Assembly (NCBI RefSeq): GCF_001646785.1
Contig: NZ_LRRH01000051.1
Coordinates: forward strand, 1-64,000
Length of the DNA stretch: 64,000 nt
Source of the DNA: Rhodococcus phenolicus
GTDB lineage: Bacteria > Actinomycetota > Actinomycetes > Mycobacteriales > Mycobacteriaceae
Reading direction: 5' to 3'
Shown here: positions 44,628 to 53,359 of the stretch, one piece after another
How the letters are laid out: every line of letters starts with the position of its first letter
Numbering within the stretch: the first letter of the stretch is position 1
Notes under the pieces: generated by a model
Database searches by the model: none
What the model was told of the DNA's origin: nothing
The model's input: only the letters and a program-made list of their open reading frames with translations
Made by a program: the position numbers and the translations under genes

Positions 44628-46334
44628 TCACTGCTGGCCTTCGGCATACCACGTGCGGAACTCGTCGTAGCTCGGCATTTCCTCGGAGTTGGCCTTGGGG
44701 TCGACCGCGACGTGGATGACACCGGGCTTGCCGCTCGCGTACGCACGCTTGATCGCGGGCGCGATGTCCGTGTCCTTCTCGACGTATTCGCCGTAGCAGC
44801 CGAAGCCTTCGGCGATCTTGTCGAAGCGCGTCTCGGTGCTCCAATGCACGCCGGTCTCGAGCGACCCGTGCCCGAAGGTGCGCTTGTACACACCCACTTC
44901 CAGGCCCCACGCGTAGTCGACGGCGACGACGCAGACCAATGGAAGGTTCAGCCGCGCAGCGGTTTCCAGTTCGGCGATGTGGAACTGGAACGACGAGTCG
45001 CCGGTGATGAGCATCATCGGCCGCTGACCGCCGTCGGCGACACCGGCACCCACCGCGTACGGCAAGCCGGTGCCCAGGTGCCCGAAATTCTGGTTCCACA
45101 TCACGTCGTGCGGTTTGGCCTGCGAGTACGTCCAGCCGAAGATGGTGGTGGCGCCGCCGTCACGCACCATGATGCCGCCGGCCGGGAAGTCCTTGGTGGC
45201 CTCGACGATCAGACGCGCGGGATGTACCGGGCTCTGCCCGGAAGGTGCCGTCTCCGCGAGTTCGGCGAGACGCTCTGCGTCCTGCTCGATCCATCGGGCC
45301 AGCTCCGGCGTCGCGCTGCGCGGAGTGTCCTTCAATGCGTCGACGAGCTGCGGGACGACCGCGCGCAGGTCGCCGACGAGGGGGACGTCGATCGGCCGGT
45401 TCACGCCGATCGCGGACGGATCCTGTTCGATGTAGAGCCACTTGCGGTTCGCTTCGTTCGCGATCCAGTGACGGCCGCGGCCGAAGTGGACGGGCTCGCC
45501 CAGTTCGGTGCCGAGGGCCAGGCACAGGTCGGATTCGACCACGGCTTCGATCGCGGACGGGGAGAAGCCGTACGGGAAGGTGCGGTCCTCGAGGCCCTCG
45601 ATGTACGACGTTCCGCCCGAGGTCTGGACGACCGGGCACGCCATCAGCTCGGCGAGTTCGCGCACCGATCTTCCGGCACGCGAGGTGTGCACGCCGTGCC
45701 CGACGAGCAGCACCGGCTGCTTCGCGGCCCTGATGAGCTCGGCGGCCTCGGCGACACGGTCCGCCCCGGCCGTCTGCCCGACCAGGCGGTACCGCTCGGG
45801 CGGCAACACCGCGGGAAGATCGAGTTCTTCCTGGATGACGTGCTGCGGGTATTCGATGTACACCGGGCCGGGTGTGCCCGACAGTGCCTTGCGCAGACCT
45901 TCCCGGATGATCTCGTCCGTCTGCTCGGCGTACTCGATGCTCGCGTGGTACTTCACCGAGTTCTCGATCAGCGCCATCTGCTGGACGAACTGGATCCGTC
46001 CGCGACGCACACGCTGTTCGGTGATGCGCGCACGCTGGCCGCCGAGGAAGATGACCGGCGAGTTCTCGACCTTGGCGCACATGATGGCGCCGGCCAGATT
46101 GGCGAGCCCGGGACCGAGCGTGCCGATGCACACGGCGGCCTTGCCCGTCATCCGCGAGACCGCTTCGGCCATGAAGCCCGCGGACTCCTCGTGGTGCGGA
46201 GCGACGACGTTCCAGCCGCGTTCCTCGGCGGCGTGGAACAGGTGAACGAAGTTCGGATCCGGAATGCCGAAGATGGTGTTGATACCTTCGGCCTCGAACA
46301 GGTCCAGGATGCGTTCGTAGACCTTAACCGACAT
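44628..46334 (-). CDS. Thiamine-diphosphate-dependent enzyme (ALS / 2-hydroxyacyl lyase superfamily)
   Basis: This 568-residue protein has three ThDP domains. The activating Glu49 is in PHHEESAGFMAEA and the central domain follows from ~190. The C-terminal Mg-ThDP motif starts GDSSFQFHIAEL near residue 443, but the usual NN is VD, so the metal-ligand Asn is Asp. Acetolactate synthase is unlikely: no regulatory subunit gene is present and the context is catabolic. A 2-keto-acid decarboxylase or 2-hydroxyacyl-CoA lyase fits the neighbours better. AGAAGGGAAG precedes the ATG. Confidence 0.87.
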   Translation of the reverse strand: MSVKVYERILDLFEAEGINTIFGIPDPNFVHLFHAAEERGWNVVAPHHEESAGFMAEAVSRMTGKAAVCIGTLGPGLANLAGAIMCAKVENSPVIFLGGQRARITEQRVRRGRIQFVQQMALIENSVKYHASIEYAEQTDEIIREGLRKALSGTPGPVYIEYPQHVIQEELDLPAVLPPERYRLVGQTAGADRVAEAAELIRAAKQPVLLVGHGVHTSRAGRSVRELAELMACPVVQTSGGTSYIEGLEDRTFPYGFSPSAIEAVVESDLCLALGTELGEPVHFGRGRHWIANEANRKWLYIEQDPSAIGVNRPIDVPLVGDLRAVVPQLVDALKDTPRSATPELARWIEQDAERLAELAETAPSGQSPVHPARLIVEATKDFPAGGIMVRDGGATTIFGWTYSQAKPHDVMWNQNFGHLGTGLPYAVGAGVADGGQRPMMLITGDSSFQFHIAELETAARLNLPLVCVVAVDYAWGLEVGVYKRTFGHGSLETGVHWSTETRFDKIAEGFGCYGEYVEKDTDIAPAIKRAYASGKPGVIHVAVDPKANSEEMPSYDEFRTWYAEGQQ

Positions 46335-47289
46335 GCGTGCTTCCCTTCTGTGCGGCTGCGCCGGCATCGACGCCGGTGGCTGTCGCAAAGCTTCTGATGA
46401 TGTGGTCGACGTGACCCGATACGGTCGGCAGGATCCACGGATCGTCCGTGTCGCGGATCGAGTCGATCTGTTCGCCGACCTCCGCGATCGTCCAGGACGG
46501 CCGATACACGCCGGGTGTCTCGGCGATGAACGCGCGCGCGATCCGGCCCGCGATCGTCACCAGCATTTCTCCGGTGATGGAACAGGATTCGTGTGCAAGC
46601 CAGCCGACGGCAGGGGCTGCCAGTTCCGGATCCATCGGCGGATACTTCGACGTGTCCAGTCCTTCGGCCAGCCGGGTCAGCGCCGCCGGCACGATGACGT
46701 TGGAGGTGACGCCGTGCTCGGCGCCTTCGATCGCGGCAACGTTGGACAACCCGATGATGCCGCCCTTGGCCGCCGCGTAGTTGGCGACCCGGTGGTTGCC
46801 GTAGAGGCCGCCGATCGACGATGTGAGCACGATCCGCCCGTAACCGGCCTCGCACATCAGCGGAAACGCCGGGCGCACCACGTTGAACGCACCGCGCAGA
46901 TGGACGTCGAGCACGGCGTCGAAGTCCTCGTACGTCATCTCCGCCAGCGGCGAGTACCGGTTGTTGCCCGCGTTGTGGATCAGGACGTCGATGCGGCCGA
47001 ACCGGTCGACGGCCGCCTCGACGATCGCCCTGCCGCCCTCGGCCGTCGCGACCGACTCCGTGCTGGCCACCGCTTCGCCGCCGGCCTCCACGATCTCGCG
47101 GACGACCTCGTCGGCGGGACTGATGTCGGCGGGATCTCTGCCTGCGCTCTCGCCGCTGATCGTGGCACCGGTGTCGTTGACGACCACCTTCGCGCCCAGG
47201 GACGCGAGCAGCAGCGCGTAGGCGCGCCCCAGCCCGCGTCCCGCGCCGGTGATCACCGCGACGCGTCCGTCGAATCGCAGATCAGACAC
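46324..47289 (-). CDS. Short-chain dehydrogenase of the MFE-2 type (arm gene 5)
   Basis: This 321-residue SDR is longer than classical ones. It has TGAGRGLGRAYALLLASLGA, the MFE-like VVNDTGATISGE, NAGNNRYSPLAEM and the catalytic YAAAKGG. Homologous domains in multifunctional enzyme 2 oxidise 3-hydroxyacyl-CoAs, so a beta-oxidation-type or steroid/alicyclic alcohol dehydrogenase role is plausible. An extra C-terminal ~60 residues have no motif I recognise. The 3' end overlaps the ThDP gene start by 11 bp. Confidence 0.87.
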   Translation of the reverse strand: MSDLRFDGRVAVITGAGRGLGRAYALLLASLGAKVVVNDTGATISGESAGRDPADISPADEVVREIVEAGGEAVASTESVATAEGGRAIVEAAVDRFGRIDVLIHNAGNNRYSPLAEMTYEDFDAVLDVHLRGAFNVVRPAFPLMCEAGYGRIVLTSSIGGLYGNHRVANYAAAKGGIIGLSNVAAIEGAEHGVTSNVIVPAALTRLAEGLDTSKYPPMDPELAAPAVGWLAHESCSITGEMLVTIAGRIARAFIAETPGVYRPSWTIAEVGEQIDSIRDTDDPWILPTVSGHVDHIIRSFATATGVDAGAAAQKGSTHVG

Positions 47290-47328
47290 GGGGAACTCCT
47301 CTCGTGCCGGACATGTCGGATCGGCCGA

Positions 47329-49155
47329 TCACTGCTCGAGTACCAGGCCTTCCAGTTCGCCTGTGCTGCGCCAGTTCTCGAGCAGTTCGGTGAGCTCGTA
47401 GAAGCCGCCCCAGAACGGATCGCCGAGGAACGACCGCCCGTTCGGCTCACCCTCGCTGTTGTAGTAGCCGGGGGTGCACTCGGTCGTGAATTTGCTGTTG
47501 TCGAATGCGTATTGGCGGATGGTCTGGACCCAGCCCTCCTCGGCTTCCGCGGTCGGCTCGACGTGGGAGATACCGCGGCTCTGCGCCTCTGTGATGATGT
47601 ACGCGATGTGGTCGGCCTGCTGCTCGAACATGAGCGTGGTGGCTGCGGTGACGCCGCCCTGGACGAATCCGGTCGCGAAGTGGTTCGGGAAGCCGTGCGC
47701 CATGATTCCGTGCAGGGTGCGGAATCCCTTGCCCCAGTGGTCGTAGAGCGATGTTCCCTCGCGTCCGGTGAAGGGCGCGATGTCGAACTGGCGCTCGAGG
47801 GCAGTGGTGATCTCGAAGCCGCTGGCGAAGACGATGCAGTCGAATTCGTGCTCGACGCCGTTCGCGATGATGCCCTTCTCGGTGATCCGCTCGACACCCT
47901 TGGTGTCGGAGACGTCGATCAGGGTCACGTTCGGCCGGTTGAACGTCGGCAGGTACTCGTCGTTGAAGACCGGCCGCTTGCACATATTGCGGTAGTACGG
48001 CTTCAGCGTCTCCGCGGTCTGCGGGTCCTCGACGATCGACTCGACCCGCTGACGCAGCCGCTCCATGGCCTTGTAGTCCTCGATCTCCTTGAGCTCGAGG
48101 AACTTTGCCGGATCGGCGAGGGCGGCCCAGCCGTTGGTCTCGTTGAGCTTCGCGGCCAGATTGCGCGCGACCTCGGTCCAGCCGTCGCAGATCAGGTCGG
48201 GCTCGCCCGGGTTGTAGAACGCGAACGCCGCGTTGTGGAAGTTGCGCTGTCGCTCCGCCCGCCAGCCCGGCTGCAGGCTCTTCACCCATTCCGGATCGGT
48301 CGGGTAGTTGGCGCGTTCGAAGATGTACGACGGGGTCCGCTGGAAGACCGTCAGCTGCTTCGCGCCCCGGGCCAGGTGCGGGATCGCCTGGACCGCGCTC
48401 GAACCCGTGCCGATGACGGCGATCCTCTTGTCGCCGATCCTGTCGAGTCCACCGTGCAGGTCGCCACCGGTGTAGTCGTAGTCCCAGCGTGCGGTGTGGA
48501 AGGTGTGACCCTTGAAATCCTTGATGCCGGGGATGCCGGGGAGCTTCGGGCGGTTGTACGGGCCCTGGCACATCACGACGAAGCGGGCGAGGATCTCGTC
48601 GCCGCGATTGGTGCCGATCCGCCAGCGCCTGATCCCCTCGTCCCACTCCAGCGACCGGATCAGCGTGTGGAAGATCGCGTGTTCGTAGAACCCGAAGTGC
48701 TTTCCGATGCGCTGGGCGTGCTCGAAGCACTCGTCGCCCTTGGAGAACTTCTCCTTCGGCATGTAGCCGGTTTCCTCGAGCAGCGGGAGGTAACAGTACG
48801 CGTCGGAGTCGATCTGGATTCCGGGGTACCGGTTCCAGTACCAGACACCTCCGAAATCGCCACCGAGCTCGATGATCCTGAAGTCCTTCACACCGGCCTG
48901 CTGGAGCCGGTGGGCGGTGATGAGACCGCTGAATCCACCGCCGAGGATCACCACGTCGATCTCGCCGACGATCGGCTCGCGTGGCTCCACCGGCAGGTGC
49001 GGGTCTCCCGTGTAGAACTCCTCGAACTCGTCGTCGGCCTCGAGATATTGTTGCTGGCCGTCGGAGCGAAGGCGCTTGTCACGCTCGAGGAGATACTTCC
49101 GGTGCAGGGCTTCCTGATCGACCTCGGGTGTCTGCGTAGCGGCGCAGGGTTCCAT
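47329..49155 (-). CDS. Baeyer-Villiger flavin monooxygenase
   Basis: This 608-residue type I BVMO converts a ketone to an ester or lactone with NADPH and O2. The FAD site is GGGFSG (72-77), the NADPH site GTGSSA (249-254), and the fingerprint FxGxxxHxxxW is intact (Phe214, Gly216, His220, Trp224). The ~65-residue N-terminal extension (HRKYLLERDKRLRSDGQQQY) is typical of the BVMO group acting on larger cyclic or branched ketones. GAGGACATTC precedes the ATG. The lactone could be opened by the upstream propeller protein. Confidence 0.92.
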   Translation of the reverse strand: MEPCAATQTPEVDQEALHRKYLLERDKRLRSDGQQQYLEADDEFEEFYTGDPHLPVEPREPIVGEIDVVILGGGFSGLITAHRLQQAGVKDFRIIELGGDFGGVWYWNRYPGIQIDSDAYCYLPLLEETGYMPKEKFSKGDECFEHAQRIGKHFGFYEHAIFHTLIRSLEWDEGIRRWRIGTNRGDEILARFVVMCQGPYNRPKLPGIPGIKDFKGHTFHTARWDYDYTGGDLHGGLDRIGDKRIAVIGTGSSAVQAIPHLARGAKQLTVFQRTPSYIFERANYPTDPEWVKSLQPGWRAERQRNFHNAAFAFYNPGEPDLICDGWTEVARNLAAKLNETNGWAALADPAKFLELKEIEDYKAMERLRQRVESIVEDPQTAETLKPYYRNMCKRPVFNDEYLPTFNRPNVTLIDVSDTKGVERITEKGIIANGVEHEFDCIVFASGFEITTALERQFDIAPFTGREGTSLYDHWGKGFRTLHGIMAHGFPNHFATGFVQGGVTAATTLMFEQQADHIAYIITEAQSRGISHVEPTAEAEEGWVQTIRQYAFDNSKFTTECTPGYYNSEGEPNGRSFLGDPFWGGFYELTELLENWRSTGELEGLVLEQ

Positions 49156-49187
49156 GTGAATGTCCTCGGTTGGTGGGGATTCGAAAG

Positions 49188-50567
49188 TCAGGCGAGGTCG
49201 CGTGGTGCGCCGGTGCCCATGTAGGTGGCGAGATTGTGGTGCAGGTTGACGACGCTGCGTTCGCGGTACGGATTCGGTTTGGGTCCGGAGAAGCCGCGGG
49301 TCTTCATGCCCTGCTGGACCGCGGCCATGTTCGAGAAGTCCTGCGGCAGCACCGTGCGCCAGCCGGGATCGTCGGCAGGGGTGTACTCCCACTCGGTCTT
49401 CGGTTCCTCACCGGCCGGGAACAGTTCGTACACGGCGGCTTCGAAGATGCACTTGTCCGGGTCGTAGCCGTACGGCCGGGCGCTGTAGCAGAGCATGTTG
49501 TTGACCGCGTGCCCGATCTGGAAGTTGGGGAAGATCTGCCACGCTGTTCCGCTCTTCGCGACGATCTGCGGGTCGACGGTCGGCCAGATCACTCCCCGTG
49601 CCTCGTCGTCACGCCGCGCCGAATCGAGCCAGTGCCGCAGCACCTGGTCGGGGGGAGTGCCCTCGGGCAGCTCCTCGAGGAGTCGCTGCGCGGCGTCGAC
49701 GAGGGTGCGGGTCGTGTTGGTGTTCGCGTTCTCCCACGTGAAGTTCTGCAGCTCGATCGTGGCCTTGCGCGCGTCGGGGCCGTTGCCGACGCGCAGCTTC
49801 GCCTGCTGCTCGTCCATGCCCTTGGGGGCGTCGTAGCCGATGTTGCTGTGTTTGCCCTGCGCCCGTGACCATCCGAGGAAGTTCCCGAAGTTCATGAACT
49901 CGGGGTGGGTGTAGGGCACGTGGTAGGTCTCCATGAAGGCTTCGAGCGCGACCTTCCAGTTGCAGTCGAACACAAGCCATTTGCGCCACCGGTAGCGCAT
50001 GTTCTGAAGCTGGAACGGGTCGAGGAGAGAGGCGGCGGGTTCGAGGTAGTCCCGCAGCGGTTCGCAGTCCGGATCCATGTTGATCCAGATCCAGCCGCCC
50101 CACGTGTCGACCTTCACGTCGACCAGCCGGGAGCGCTCGTCGGTGAGCGTGCCGTTCCAGTCGTCGCGTTCGGCGGCGAACGTGTTGTTCCCGTCGAGGT
50201 CGTAACGCCAGCCGTGGAATCCGCACACGAACTGCTTGGCGCAGCCGCGCGCCTCGCGGGCACCGTCGGGTGTGTCGACGAGCTTGCGCCCGCGGTGCGA
50301 GCACACGTTGTGGTAGGCGCGGATCGTGTCCGGTCCGGTGCGCACGACGATGATCGAGTCGTCGAGGATGTCGTAGGTGAGGAAGTCACCCACCTTGACG
50401 AGTTCCTCGACGCGGCCCACCTGCTGCCACACCTTCGCCCACAGTTTGTCGCCCTCGGCGCGGGCGTAGTCCTCGGACAGGTACGCCTCGACACCGATCG
50501 TGAGAGGCGTCGAGAGTGGTTCGGCTGCTGAGGCGGTTTCCTGGATGTTGTCGACTGTGTCGGTCAT
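49188..50567 (-). CDS. Rieske non-heme iron oxygenase, alpha subunit
   Basis: This 459-residue ring-hydroxylating oxygenase has the Rieske centre Cys89-x-His91 (CSHRG) and Cys115-x2-His118 (CGFHGW). The mononuclear iron ligands His216 and His221 lie in METYHVPYTHPE. The length and domain order are those of an alpha subunit. No beta subunit, ferredoxin or reductase gene is nearby, so electrons must come from elsewhere. It lies 33 bp upstream of the BVMO gene, with an SDR before it. Confidence 0.92.
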   Translation of the reverse strand: MTDTVDNIQETASAAEPLSTPLTIGVEAYLSEDYARAEGDKLWAKVWQQVGRVEELVKVGDFLTYDILDDSIIVVRTGPDTIRAYHNVCSHRGRKLVDTPDGAREARGCAKQFVCGFHGWRYDLDGNNTFAAERDDWNGTLTDERSRLVDVKVDTWGGWIWINMDPDCEPLRDYLEPAASLLDPFQLQNMRYRWRKWLVFDCNWKVALEAFMETYHVPYTHPEFMNFGNFLGWSRAQGKHSNIGYDAPKGMDEQQAKLRVGNGPDARKATIELQNFTWENANTNTTRTLVDAAQRLLEELPEGTPPDQVLRHWLDSARRDDEARGVIWPTVDPQIVAKSGTAWQIFPNFQIGHAVNNMLCYSARPYGYDPDKCIFEAAVYELFPAGEEPKTEWEYTPADDPGWRTVLPQDFSNMAAVQQGMKTRGFSGPKPNPYRERSVVNLHHNLATYMGTGAPRDLA

Positions 50568-50594
50568 CTGGGACTCTCCTGGTGAACGTGTGTG

Positions 50595-51449
50595 TCAGCG
50601 GGTGATGGCGGCGCGGAACGATTCGTCCTTGAGGAAGAGCGACGTGTGGTCGGCTCCCATGTGCGTCCATTTGAGATTCAGGCCGCCGTCGACGAGGAGT
50701 GTCTGCCCGGTGATGTAGCTCGACAGCTCCGAGAGGAGGAACAGGATCGCCCCGGCCTGTTCCTCGGGCCGGCCGCGGCGGCCCATGGCGATCGCGCGAC
50801 GGTCGCGTTCGGGGTCCTCGTCGACGTAGGTGCCCGACGCCGGTGTCGCGGTCACGCCGGGAGCGACGGCGTTGACGCGGATACCGTCGACGGCCAGCTC
50901 GACGGCCATCGTGCGGGTCGCGGCCACCAGAGCGGCCTTCGCGGTGCCGTAGCCGATGTGGAACGGCGCGGTGTTCATGCCGCTGATCGACGAGATCGAG
51001 ACTATCGAGCCGGGGTTGCCCTGTGACTTGATCTCGGCGGCCACGGCCTGGCTCATGAAGAACATCGTCTCGAGGTTCTGGGTGAACAGCGCCCGCCAGT
51101 CCTCGCGGGTGACCCGGGTGGCCGGCATCCACGTCGCCGGTGCCGCACCCCCGGCGACATTGACGAGTCCGTACAGGTCGCCGTCCGTCCGCCGTGCCGT
51201 CTCGATCACGGCGGCGATGCCCTCGTCGGTGGATGCGTCGGCCGCCAGCGGAACCACCCGAAGGCCCTCGGCGACAAGAGGTTCGATGTGCTTGTTCAGA
51301 TTGTCCTCGGAGCGGCTGACCGCGATCACGGTGGCGCCTGCCTCTGCAACGGTCCGGGTGACCGATGTTCCGATGCCACCGCCCGCGGCACCGGAGACGA
51401 CGACGATGCGGCCGTCGAGACCGAGAAGTTCGCTGCTCACCGCGCTCAC
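50595..51449 (-). CDS. Short-chain dehydrogenase/reductase (arm gene 2)
   Basis: This 284-residue SDR has an unusual cofactor loop, SGAAGGGIG, then VNVAGGAAP (NNAG variant), VSISSISGMN and the catalytic YGTAK. Residues after the usual SDR end (DGGLNLKWTHMGADHTSLFL) form an extra tail. The GTG at 51449 overlaps the upstream stop as GTGA; a second GTG three codons later is possible. It may dehydrogenate an alcohol to the ketone used by the BVMO. Confidence 0.86.
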   Translation of the reverse strand: MSAVSSELLGLDGRIVVVSGAAGGGIGTSVTRTVAEAGATVIAVSRSEDNLNKHIEPLVAEGLRVVPLAADASTDEGIAAVIETARRTDGDLYGLVNVAGGAAPATWMPATRVTREDWRALFTQNLETMFFMSQAVAAEIKSQGNPGSIVSISSISGMNTAPFHIGYGTAKAALVAATRTMAVELAVDGIRVNAVAPGVTATPASGTYVDEDPERDRRAIAMGRRGRPEEQAGAILFLLSELSSYITGQTLLVDGGLNLKWTHMGADHTSLFLKDESFRAAITR

Positions 51450-53035
51450 CGGACCTTGCGGATCGCCAGGACGCTGCCCTCGGCGTCCGCGGAGACGTAG
51501 AGGGTGCCGTCCGGCCCTGCGGCGATACCCGCGAACGGGCCCTGGGGGCCGGAGAACGGCGGCAGGCCGAGCAGCGGTTTCGGGGTTACGCCCTCGGGTG
51601 CACCGACCGGTAGGTTGCGCGCGATGATCTGCTGGGCCTTGGTGTCGAGGTCGACCCCGATGAGGGTTTTCGCGTCGACGTCGACGATGAACAGCGTGCC
51701 GTCGTGGACGACGATGCCCTCCGGTCGCTCGAGCCCGTCGATCAGTGTGTCCACGCCGGAGCCGGTGATCGAGAGGATGCGTCCGGCGCCGGCTTCGGAG
51801 ACCAGGGCCGTGCCGTTCGAGGCGAACGTGACGCCGATCGGCTCGTTCAGGCCGTCGGCGACGACCTGGGCAGCGCCGGACGTGACGGCGTAGACCTTGC
51901 CGGCACCCAGGTCGGCGGTGACGACGGTTCCGCTGTGGGACACCGCGACTCCGTAGAGTGCGTCGAGTCCGTCGACGAGGACCTCGCTCTCGGCGGCCGC
52001 CGGGTTGTACCGGGAGACGATGCCGTCGCCGGTGACGATGAACTCGCCGTCGCCCACAGCGGTGACCCCGCGGATGTAGCCGGGCCAGCCGGGGCTGAAC
52101 AGCATTCCGAGAGTGCGGGTTCCGCCGCCGGGTTCGAGCGCGAGCAGGAACGTGCCGTCCGCGATGTAGAGGGTGCCGTCCGGCCCGACGGTCAGATCCA
52201 GAGGCCAGGTCAACCCGTCGGGCAGAGCTTCGCGGGTCTCGCCGCCGGCGAGGATCTCGGTGACCTTGCCGGTGAAGCTCGACACGAACAGGCGGTCGCC
52301 GAGGAAGGTGAGGTTGTCGAGGCCGGGGTTCAGCTGGGCCAGGACCGTGCGGTCGCCGTTGCGCGGGTCGATCCGCAGGACCTGTCCGGAGGCGACCTGG
52401 GTGGAGACGATGAAGCCTTCGGAGTCGAACTTCACGGCATCGGGGACGCCGAGGTCGCCGGCGACCCGTTCGGGTTCGCCGCCGTCGGGGTCGATGCGCC
52501 AGATGTCGTTCGTGCCGAGCAGGGGATAGTAGAGCTTGCCGTCCGGTCCGACCTCCATGCCGTTGGGCATCGGCAGTTCGTCGAGCAGCACCTTGGGGGC
52601 GCCGCCGGTGGGGTTCAGTTCCATGAGGCGGCCCCCGACGCGGCATTCGTTGACGAAGAGCCGGTCCCGGTGGACGGTGATGCCGTTCGCGCCGGGCAGG
52701 TCGTCGCGCAGCAGGCGGGTGCTGCCGTCGGCGCCGCGGATGCTGACCCGTCCGTCGTAGTACTCGGTGATGTACATGTCGCCGTGGCTGTCGAATGCGA
52801 CGTCGTCGGGGGCGACGATGTCGCTGCCCTTGGCGCTGATCGTCTCGAGTGCGCCGCTGTCCGGGTCGAACGCGCTGATCTGGCTGCCCGCGACCTGCGC
52901 GACGTAGATGCGCCCGTCCGGGCCGGTGCGGAGACCGTTCGCGCCGAACAGTCGGCTCGGCGGTGTGAGTCGTTCCATTCCCCATCCGTCGATGAGGCTT
53001 GTCGATGTTCCGGTGTAGCGCGCCCCTCGTGTCAA
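51446..53035 (-). CDS. NHL/SMP-30-type beta-propeller protein
   Basis: This 529-residue protein is built of repeated blades (GPDGRIYVAQ, GPDGKLYYPL, GPDGTLYIAD, GPDGTLYVSAD). The length suggests two six-bladed propellers or one propeller with extensions. SMP-30/gluconolactonase relatives are Ca2+-dependent lactonases, so lactone hydrolysis after the BVMO is a reasonable guess. No signal peptide is seen. A TTG start (53035) is chosen because GGGAGGGG lies upstream. It is the first gene of the left arm, with promoter and operators before it. Confidence 0.75.
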   Translation of the reverse strand: MTRGARYTGTSTSLIDGWGMERLTPPSRLFGANGLRTGPDGRIYVAQVAGSQISAFDPDSGALETISAKGSDIVAPDDVAFDSHGDMYITEYYDGRVSIRGADGSTRLLRDDLPGANGITVHRDRLFVNECRVGGRLMELNPTGGAPKVLLDELPMPNGMEVGPDGKLYYPLLGTNDIWRIDPDGGEPERVAGDLGVPDAVKFDSEGFIVSTQVASGQVLRIDPRNGDRTVLAQLNPGLDNLTFLGDRLFVSSFTGKVTEILAGGETREALPDGLTWPLDLTVGPDGTLYIADGTFLLALEPGGGTRTLGMLFSPGWPGYIRGVTAVGDGEFIVTGDGIVSRYNPAAAESEVLVDGLDALYGVAVSHSGTVVTADLGAGKVYAVTSGAAQVVADGLNEPIGVTFASNGTALVSEAGAGRILSITGSGVDTLIDGLERPEGIVVHDGTLFIVDVDAKTLIGVDLDTKAQQIIARNLPVGAPEGVTPKPLLGLPPFSGPQGPFAGIAAGPDGTLYVSADAEGSVLAIRKVR

Positions 53036-53055
53036 GGTGGGGTCCCCTCCCGTGA

Positions 53056-53072
53056 TGAGAATCGGATTCTCA
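53056..53072. promoter_or_regulatory. 17-bp palindrome in the 5' leader of the left arm
   Basis: TGAGAAT-CGG-ATTCTCA is a perfect 7+7 dyad located 21 bp before the TTG start of the propeller gene. It differs from the ATCCTTAT element, so a second regulator, perhaps of the TetR type, may act here. Confidence 0.6.
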
Positions 53073-53170
53073 GAAGTGTGGAACTCGGTTGTGCTTCATG
53101 TGTGAGTGTTGTCGCGACAGGGCGCTGCGTATCCACCGCGAGTGACGCAGGCCACTTTCTTCGATGAGGG

Positions 53171-53200
53171 AGTGTAAACATGAAACGGTGAGCTTTACAA
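53171..53200 (-). promoter_or_regulatory. Promoter of the left catabolic arm
   Basis: On the minus strand TTGTAA (53200-53195) and TACACT (53176-53171) are 18 bp apart. The transcript would start near 53164 and run into the propeller gene after a leader of ~130 nt. Confidence 0.55.
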
Positions 53201-53226
53201 GTATTACTATCCTTATAAGGATAGAC
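53198..53226. promoter_or_regulatory. Candidate GntR operator, copy 1
   Basis: CAAGTATT followed by the perfect 16-bp palindrome TATCCTTATAAGGATA and GAC matches copy 2 (54235-54263) at 26 of 29 positions. It abuts and overlaps the -35 of the left-arm promoter. Confidence 0.7.
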
Positions 53227-53359
53227 CGGGCACAAGGATGCGCAGCTATGGAGCCGGCGCGGCGCACGCTGCGATTGCGTTGGGGGAGTGAGGGATCGGT
53301 AAGGAAGGCTCACGAAAATCCGGATGCGGAATCCGCAACCGGAGGGTGTCGGCCCGGAG

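Larger units (their letters stand above)
53036..53359. other. 324-bp control region of the left catabolic arm
   Basis: It contains a 17-bp palindrome (53056-53072), a minus-strand promoter (53171-53200), the 29-bp operator copy 1 (53198-53226) and the short palindrome TGCGGAATCCGCA (53325-53337) near the gntR stop. No gene is seen. Confidence 0.65.

Noticed and set aside
46333-49224. 963-codon plus-strand frame opposite the SDR and BVMO genes
   Set aside because: The opposite strand encodes complete enzymes with intact motifs; this frame has no recognisable domain and no ribosome-binding site.
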